A stretch of 64,000 nt of DNA, taken from NCBI GenBank assembly GCA_023101885.1, contig JALPQD010000304.1:1116001-1180000 (forward strand). Direction: 5' to 3'. The notes under the pieces were generated by a model that worked only from the letters and a program-made list of their open reading frames with translations, made no database searches and had not been told where the DNA came from. Each line of letters begins with the position of its first letter. Position 1 is the first letter of the stretch. Position numbers and translations under genes: made by a program. Below, in pieces: positions 57,840-64,000 of this stretch. This stretch comes from Typhlomys cinereus. Lineage: Eukaryota > Chordata > Mammalia > Rodentia > Platacanthomyidae.

Positions 57840-58620
57840 AAAATTATTATAAATCTCATACCAGGCAGAAGATAGACTATCAGATCTTGAAGATAAGCTG
57901 ACAGAACAGGATCATTCGATTAAAGAACCTGAAAAAAAAAAACTAAAAATATCAAAGGAATAGTCAAGAACTACGGAACACCATGAAAAAGCCAACACCG
58001 CACATTCATGGAATCCCAGAACCCGAAACCCAGGGAAAATCAGCTCAGATCCTTCAGAGTATCACAAGGAAAAACTTTCTACACCTCAGGAGGGAGAGCA
58101 TATAGAAATAAAGATGCATATTACACACGATCCAGATACAACCAAACTAGGAGCACAACAAGGCAAATAATAGTAACAATATTGTACACAGACCCAGGAA
58201 AAGAGAACATTCCAAGTCACATTTAAAGGCAAGTCTATTAGAATAACAGCTGACTTTTCAATGCAAATAATAAAAGCCAAAGCAGCTAGGAAAGGGATTT
58301 GTCAAGTCATGAAAGATCACAGATCCAAACCAGGCTGCTATATCTAGCCAAACTATCAGGCATTCTTCAACGTGAAGGAAAGATATTCCCTGACAAAAAT
58401 AAACTAAAATTCCTCTTGTCTACCAACCAGGCCTCCAGAAGATAATAGAAAAGAATTTTCAAAATAGATGAAATTGATCAACACATCCAAGAGAATAAAA
58501 AAGAAATATAATACAATTATCAGGCAGACAACTGTCAACACCAAAACAAATAAACAAAAAAATGACAAGAATCAGCCAAAACTTCTCAATTACAACCTTA
58601 AACAATGAGATCGTGGCACT
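57840..58620 (+). mobile_element. Old L1 ORF1 remnant reaching the start of ORF2
   Basis: Frame-shifted translation shows LSDLEDKL (57878-57905), MKKPTPHIHGIP (57982-58020), then YTRSRYNQTRSTTRQIIV (58115-58170) and FKGKSIRITADF (58220-58255). Next comes a region matching 'SRISQNFSITTLN' (58565-58600), the start of ORF2. Stops are numerous. The sense orientation is clear. Confidence 0.8.
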
Positions 58621-59065
58621 TCACCTGGATAGTTGCAGCTGAATAAACATCAAACAATTTAAGGGAACAAAGGGTTTATTCTCTTAAGATAGTCTGGTTA
58701 TAGTCTTAGTCCAGGTGGCAGGAGCACATGCACCATTACTGAAAGGCCAAGAGAACTGGCCACACCATCTCCACATAACACCTGAGAGAAGGACAATCCT
58801 TACTTGCCAGATCAGCATGTCTGGCCAAGTATAAACAAGGATGCCAACTTTCTCAACCAGCTCTGTGTATTTTATTCACCAGTTCAGGGACTAGTTACAT
58901 CCATCATAGTTTGGGTCTTCTCCATCAACTAGACAATGTCCTGCAGGTTCTCTCTGGGCCTTCCTCAACTATTAATTATCTACAAATATGCCCAGTACTT
59001 GAACCCTCAATCAAGTTCACACCTGTACCTAACTATAATACTCCATCCATTATCAACTTAACACA
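58621..59065 (+). repeat. Old mid-repetitive sequence, class uncertain
   Basis: The phrases 'caaagggtttattctctta', 'gggactagttacatccatc' and 'cattatcaacttaacacaa' resemble the rodent element annotated at 53949, probably in part the same family. No gene is present. Confidence 0.4.
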
Positions 59066-59076
59066 AGAACATATCA
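59066..59076. repeat. TSD of L1 3' fragment, left copy
   Basis: agaacatatca recurs at 59639-59649 around a reversed L1 3' end. Confidence 0.7.
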
Positions 59077-59638
59077 CTTATATTTCTATTTATTTATTTA
59101 TTTTCCAATCATACAAACTTAATAGGTACCGTGGTCACCTCCCTCCACACCTCCCCGGTCCCCCTTGCTTTTTCCCCCTCTTTTCCCCTTCCTTTCACCC
59201 CCCTTCATCCCTTTCTCCCAGTGCCCTCCTCTCCCACTCTCCCAATCCCTAGAGCATCCTTTAGTGTGAATGTTAAGCTTCCCTTTGTGTCCTCCAATCT
59301 AATGAGGTGCAAGGACTCAGAAGCATTGCCTAGAGCCCTTTCTTGTGCTCCCCTTTAGTATGGGAACACTATTGTGACTGTTAATCCCTTGATTCTAGGG
59401 ATCTTAGTGCCTGAGATCCATGCTAGACTCTGAGGGGTTATTGATATGTCAGTCATTGTGCAGGTCATGTAAAGTCCTATCATGGCTACTGTAGCCCTAT
59501 GGTTACTGAGCACCGTTGCTCCTCCCCATCTTTAGGCTCTTATAATCTTACTGCCTCCTTCTCCACAAATTTCCCTGAGCTTTAGGATGGGGAGAGATTA
59601 GGCTGGTCTGGTTCCAGGTAATTAAAGTAGTCTCTGAA
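59077..59638 (-). mobile_element. 5'-truncated L1 3' UTR fragment
   Basis: The forward strand shows the reversed 3' terminus ('atcatacaaacttaatagg'), the C/T-rich tract and then the body of the 3' UTR to 'ccaggtaattaaagtagtctc'. It is flanked by a short TSD. Its divergence suggests an older subfamily. Confidence 0.85.
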
Positions 59639-59649
59639 AGAACATATCA
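59639..59649. repeat. TSD of L1 3' fragment, right copy
   Basis: Repeat of 59066-59076. Confidence 0.7.
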
Positions 59650-59809
59650 TTTTTAAACCGTAACCTTCACCTTGTTCTCACAGATGTTAATTCATCTAAT
59701 AATATAAATACATTTAATTTTTCAAATACAAAAGTCCAAAATTAAAGTTTTCATATTCCAATTTTAAAAATCAATAATTAAAAGTTCAGTTATTAAAATG
59801 TTAGAACTG
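59650..59809. other. AT-rich spacer
   Basis: This continues the host sequence of the small L1. No frame. Confidence 0.4.
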
Positions 59810-60505
59810 GCCCTCTACCCTTCTTGCTCATCTGAGAAACTCACCCACTTGCTCGAAGTCCTCCTTCCCAGGTAAGTTCCATCAGCCCCCAGGTCATCCA
59901 ATTGTACCAGCTCTTCCCACCAGTGAACCTCAGCAACATCCAGGATGCCCCGAGTTTGGATGGGCCACGAGGCCACACCCCAGGTCCCAGGTGAAGTGCT
60001 CTGCTATCACCATCAGCCCCTCTGCCCTTCCAACCACTGGGGACACTCGCTCCCAGTCCAGGCAGGACACACTGCTCTTCAGAATTCAACATAGTCCAAA
60101 GGAAACCCAAGCAAACTCTAGGGGACGGAAGTCCTCTAAAATCATCCTATCACATGGGAGAGATTCTTCATATACAGCCCAAAAGTAAACTCTCCTGCTC
60201 CTTTAAATTATTAATCACTGTAGATTAACTTTTCCACATAGGTAGCCCCAAAATATATACAACTTCAGGGACTATACCACTCACCCTCACATATCACCAA
60301 GGTACTAAATCATATAAGTTCACTACCATACTAATATTCATCCCCTGTCTACTAAACCTGACTTAATTGATGAACTAACAATCTAATAGCCTCATCTAGA
60401 AAATGACAATAACAACAGACAAATGTACCCAACTCCAAGGCAAACACTAGTAACAACTGCCCAAGAGTAGTAATACCAACTAAATCAGTTCAGTCAAAAA
60501 CACAC

Positions 60506-60522
60506 AGAAACTGAAAGGTCTT
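60506..60522. repeat. TSD of SINE in L1-E, left copy
   Basis: agaaactgaaaggtctt recurs exactly at 60824-60840. Confidence 0.93.
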
Positions 60523-60823
60523 TTTCTTTTTATTCAATTGTGCATGTATGCGTGTGTGCACATGTGTGTATGTATATGTGTGTGTAGAACCATAGATGAA
60601 TTTAGGAACCACCATGGACTGACTGCCTCCATGTCCTTGTTTACTCTGCCCGGGGATTCACAGGCTTTGCCTTACCAGGATTCACAAGCTCTGCCCTACC
60701 AGGGCCGGAAACGCAGGACACCCCTGATTCCGCCCGGGGTCTATACGTGGGGTGTAGAATCCGAACTCAGGACCTTCCACCTGCAAGGCAGAAGCTAAAC
60801 CCCTGAGCCACCTCTCCAGCCCC
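60523..60823 (-). mobile_element. B2-superfamily (Dip-like) SINE in the L1-E 5' UTR
   Basis: Reversed copy with the A-rich/(CA)n end at 60525-60590 and the tRNA-like head at 60770-60822 ('cctgagccacctctccagcc'). An internal small duplication of 'ggattcacaggctttgcct' and 'ggattcacaagctctgccc' is seen at 60654-60700. A perfect 17-bp TSD shows it is recent relative to L1-E. Confidence 0.93.
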
Positions 60824-60840
60824 AGAAACTGAAAGGTCTT
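60824..60840. repeat. TSD of SINE in L1-E, right copy
   Basis: Exact match to 60506-60522. Confidence 0.93.
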
Positions 60841-60856
60841 AAGAGACAAAACAACA

Positions 60857-61138
60857 ATGCCCAAGTCGAAGTGCAGCTCCATGAGAAACAAAACCCAAGA
60901 TAACAAATCTCCCATCGAAAAAATTAACTCCATAATGATAGATTTCAACCACAACAAATTCACAGAAAATAGCCAAGAAAGCCTAACGCAATATAACAAC
61001 TTTCAAAGCATGATCATTACCATGACCAATACTATGAAAGAGGAAATCTGGGAATAGATAAATAACTGCATCAACCACTTTGAGCAGGAACACAACAAAC
61101 ACCTGGAGGAGTTGAGAAAACAGTTCGAGAAAGAAACA
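60857..61138 (+). pseudogene. L1-E ORF1 5' part, truncated
   Basis: The ATG at 60857 gives MPKSKCSSMRNKTQDNKSPI and the N-terminus of ORF1. A TAG at 61055 replaces the Arg codon of EEIREE, and the sequence then leaves ORF1 at the deletion joint near 61138. Confidence 0.9.
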
Positions 61139-61763
61139 AATGGCCCAATTAAAAAAATGGGCCTTGGCAGGGGGTGAAATACAATACCCATCAGGATGGA
61201 GTGAAGGGCATTGCAGGAGCAGCAAAACTGCAAAAGAAAATCAACAAACCACAATCCAGAACTTCAGAGACTCTATATCAGTCACATAGAACTAGGCCAG
61301 CTTAATCTCTCCCCATCCTGGAGCTCAGGGAAATTCAGGGAAGAGGGGGCAATAAGATTGTAAGAGCACAAGGATGGGAGGAGCAATGATATGCAAGATA
61401 CTCCACACAAGTTAGGGCCAAAGCAATCATAATTGGACTTTGCATGCCCTGCGCAATGTCCAGTGCACTGTTGCCCTCATAAAGTCTAGCATCTGTTAAG
61501 GGCACCGAGATCCCTGGAGGCAAGGGATTGACAGCCATAGTAGTGATCCTATGCTTAAGGGGAACAAGAGAAAGGGCTTATGGAAATGCCACTGGGTCCT
61601 TATATGTCATCGGAGAGGAGGACCCAGTGGAGAGTTAGGAGTACACAATAAAGGACTCTCTGGGAATTGGGGGGGGGCACTGGGGGATGGGGAGGGAGAA
61701 GAGGGGGAGGAGGGGGTTCGGGGGGAGGTATAATTAAATTTTTAATAAGAAAAAGAAAGAAGA

Positions 61764-63130
61764 AAAAAAAAAGAAATTAAAGATTGAAATGCCATATGAC
61801 CCTGCTATTCCACTTTTGGGAATAACCCCCCATACAGCAGAGGTTCACCTCAATAGCACAAGCACGACCATGTTCATGGCAGCACTGTTTACAGTAGCAA
61901 AGTCATGGAATCAACCCAAATGTCCAACAGTTGACAAGTGGATAAGGAAACTGTGGTACATCTATACAATGGAGTACTACTCAGCCATCAAAAATGATGA
62001 ATTACTGGAATTTGCCAGGAAATGGATGTCATTAGAAACAATTATATTAAGTAAAGTATCCCAGACCCAGAAGATTAAGCACCGTATGTACTCCCTAATA
62101 GGTGGCTCCTAGTACCAAACCCACTCAGCCCACCTAGAGACAGTAATTGCAAGGATTATGAACAGGAAGGATGGGGTAGGAGGGCCACACCAGAAACAAG
62201 GAGAGAAGTGACCATGTTACAGCAGAGAAAATAGGCCTCCATCAAGGACTCAAATCAGTAATGAGACATCTGATTAAGTTCACAGACTTTTGTTCCTGAT
62301 CATTTACTACTGAGGGGGTATGATCTCACCTTAAGAGGAGGGCATATAGTCTAGCAGATAAAAAGTAACCGTTGTGCAAATTGGTGATAGACCCCTCCCT
62401 CACTGTGGTTTCCCATTTTTATTACATCTACCTTTGAATGTGCTTTTATCACAAGACTCTAGTTTAACAGCTTTTTGTCTCTGGCCAGGGGGTAACATAC
62501 AATGCCCACCAGGATGGAGTGAAGGGCATTGCAGGAGCAGCAAAACTGCAAAAGAAAATCAACAAACTACAATCCAGAACTTCAGAGACTCTATATCAAC
62601 CACCTAGAACTAGGCCAGCTTAATCTCTCCCCATCCTGAAGCTCAGGGAAATTTGCGGAAGAGGGGGCGGTAAGAGTGTAAGAGCAAAAGGATGGGAGGA
62701 GCAATGATATGTAAGATACTCCATACTAGTTAGGGCTGAAGCAATCATAATTGGACTTTACATGCCCTGCGCATTGTCCAACACACTATTGACCCCACAA
62801 AGTCCAACATCTGCTAAAGGCACCAAGATGTTTGGAGGCAAGGGATTGGCAGCCACAACAGTGTTCCTATACCTAAGGGGAACATGGGAAAGGGTTCAGG
62901 GAAAGACCACTGGGTCCTTGTATGTCATCGGAGAGGAGGGCCCAGAGGAAAATCAGGCATGCACAAGAAAGGACTCTCTGGGAATTGGGGCGGGAGGCAC
63001 TGGGGGATGGGAAGGGAAGGGGATGGGGAGGAGGAGTCGGGGGTACGGGGGGGGGGGGGAGGGAGGGAACTGGTGTACCTATTAAGTTTGTATGAGCTGA
63101 AATAATAATAAAAAATGTATTAATAAAAAA
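61764..63130 (+). mobile_element. 5'-truncated L1 (last 107 ORF2 codons plus 3' UTR), abutting the L1-E tail
   Basis: It begins at 'aaattaaagattgaaatgcc' immediately after the A-rich tail of L1-E. The ORF2 C-terminus is open (61789-62112, ending [14 protein letters not shown] with His for one Arg). The 3' UTR is complete, with the G-rich tract at 62985-63065 and the 'gtttgtatgagctgaaataa' end of the same subfamily as the fragment at 1. Confidence 0.94.
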
Positions 63131-63204
63131 ATTAGAATTGAATACCCAAATGTAAGCACATTACCTGCTGTCAACTAATCTGTTACAAGGTACACAAAAA
63201 ATAA
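63131..63204. other. Short spacer
   Basis: AT-rich sequence between L1 pieces; nothing seen. Confidence 0.4.
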
Positions 63205-63614
63205 TCATTGTAAAAAGGACAGCATCTTCAACAAATGGTGTTGGCAAAATTGGATATCTACATGTACAAGAATGAAACTGGGCCCTTATTTGTCTCCATA
63301 CACAAAAATCAACTTCAAACAGATCAAAGACCTCAATGTTAGATGAGAGAATATAAAATTCCTAGAAGAAAAATAGGACTACACTCGAACTGAGTGACTT
63401 GAGCCAGTATTTCCTTAATGTGACCTTGAGGCACAGAGAATGAATCCAACACTAAGAAAATAGACTATATGAAACTTAAAAGAATTTTCTTAGCAAAGAA
63501 ACTATTAATGGAGCAAAAAGGCAACCTACAGAATGGGAGAGTATCTTCAATAACCACATATCCAACAGAGTACTAATATCCAGAGGACACAAAGAATTCA
63601 AAAAATTAAATATC
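63205..63614 (+). mobile_element. Old L1 ORF2 remnant, left part
   Basis: Sense ORF2 sequence corresponds to 40245-40640 of L1-D ('aaggacagcatcttcaacaa', 'caacctacagaatgggagag', 'caataaccacatatccaac'), with many differences and stops. It is split by the next entry and resumes at 63950. Confidence 0.85.
63601..63614. repeat. TSD of L1 3' fragment, left copy
   Basis: aaaaattaaatatc recurs exactly at 63936-63949. Confidence 0.9.
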
Positions 63615-63935
63615 TAGCATCTGCTAAAGGCACCAAGAACCTTGGAGGCAAGGGATTGGCAGCCACGGTAGTGTTCCTATTCTTAAGGGGAACACAGGAA
63701 AGGGTTCAGGGAAAGGCCACTGGGTCCTTGTACGTCATCGGAGAGGAGGGCCCAGAGGAAAGTCAGGCATGCACAAGAAAGGACTCTCTGGGAATTGGGG
63801 CGGGAGGCACTGGGGGATGGGGAGAGAGGGATGAGGGGAGGGGGAGCAGGGGGTTCGGGGGGAGGAGGAGGGAGGGAGGGAACTGGTGTACCTATTAAGT
63901 TTGTATGAGCTGAAATAATTATAAAAAATGTATAA
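63615..63935 (+). mobile_element. Very short 5'-truncated L1 (end of the 3' UTR only)
   Basis: It starts at 'tagcatctgctaaaggcacc' in the middle of the 3' UTR and runs through the G-rich tract (63785-63875) to the tail. The TSD shows it is a separate insertion into the older ORF2 sequence, not a deletion product. Confidence 0.93.
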
Positions 63936-63949
63936 AAAAATTAAATATC
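63936..63949. repeat. TSD of L1 3' fragment, right copy
   Basis: Exact match to 63601-63614. Confidence 0.9.
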
Positions 63950-64000
63950 AAGGAGTAAACAATCGATTAGAAAATGGCTATATAACTGAAAAAGAAACTT
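63950..64000 (+). mobile_element. Old L1 ORF2 remnant, right part (runs off window)
   Basis: 'aaggagtaaacaatcgatta' followed by 'gaaaatgg' continues the ORF2 segment interrupted at 63614. It corresponds to the region just after 40650 of L1-D. Confidence 0.7.

Larger units (their letters stand above)
59810..61763 (+). mobile_element. Internally deleted L1 (L1-E): 5' UTR, start of ORF1, 28-bp ORF2 island, 3' UTR
   Basis: The 5' UTR (59810-60856) shares its body with L1-C ('cagaattcaacatagtccaa', 'catgggagagattcttca'), is interrupted by a SINE at 60523-60823, and leads to ORF1. At about 61138 the sequence leaves ORF1. At 61139-61166 it reads as the ORF2 segment around 'ggcccaattaaaaaa'. From there it reads as the 3' UTR ('cagggggtgaaatacaata') to the tail at about 61763. 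About 5 kb of the normal element is missing. Confidence 0.9.

Noticed and set aside
63601..63949. Internal deletion within a single L1 (ORF2 joined to 3' UTR)
   Set aside because: The exact 14-bp repeat on both sides and the resumption of ORF2 at 63950 show a separate short L1 insertion.
1..64000. CRISPR array, operon, bacterial mobile element or phage
   Set aside because: No spaced short repeats or bacterial gene layout are seen. All repeats fit L1, SINE or microsatellite origin.

Overview
The window is mammalian nuclear DNA, almost certainly from a rodent. It has no bacterial-style gene packing. It is dominated by LINE-1 (L1) copies of all ages, rodent SINEs (B4-like, B1-like and a tRNA-headed family), simple repeats and processed pseudogenes. 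The commonest SINE starts with a head very close to the B2-superfamily head (ggctggagaggtggctcag), runs about 260 bp and ends in (CA)n. With the B4-like elements this suggests a dipodoid (jerboa-like) rodent; that taxonomic step is inference, not proof.

Layout. 1-1705: L1 3' end. 1915-3445: TMEM183A processed pseudogene. 4611-6655: 5'-truncated L1 carrying a 3' transduction between 18-bp target-site duplications (TSDs). 6656-10230: old L1 debris, a B4-like SINE, (CA)n and (TC)n. 10250-10740: RPS8 pseudogene. 10830-14815: decayed antisense L1 with two SINEs. 14831-21809: full-length antisense L1 (L1-B), itself hit by a SINE. 22338-30320: UBE2V2 processed pseudogene split by a second full-length antisense L1 (L1-C, 22518-29281). 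30321-36000: old SINEs and L1 remnants. 36030-42285: full-length sense L1 (L1-D), with an open ORF1 and an ORF2 broken only by a 2-nt deletion. 42451-49740: one intact host gene, an interferon-inducible very large GTPase (Gvin1 type), with its 2,429-codon reading frame in one giant exon behind a clear splice acceptor. 49860-64000: paired nested SINEs, a second L1 with a short 3' transduction, unassigned and LTR-like sequence, an internally deleted L1, and further truncated L1s.

The only protein-coding host gene I can support is Gvin1. Everything else of coding origin is L1 or a retrocopy. The window therefore reads as a retrotransposon-rich flank, and probably an upstream intron, of a GVIN-family locus. 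L1-D ends about 165 bp before the splice acceptor of the Gvin1 coding exon, in the same orientation. I found no new gene system. The points most worth checking are the two 3' transductions, an internally deleted L1 that keeps only a small hairpin island of ORF2, a frameshift shared by two separate L1 insertions, and the different 5' UTRs of the L1 copies.
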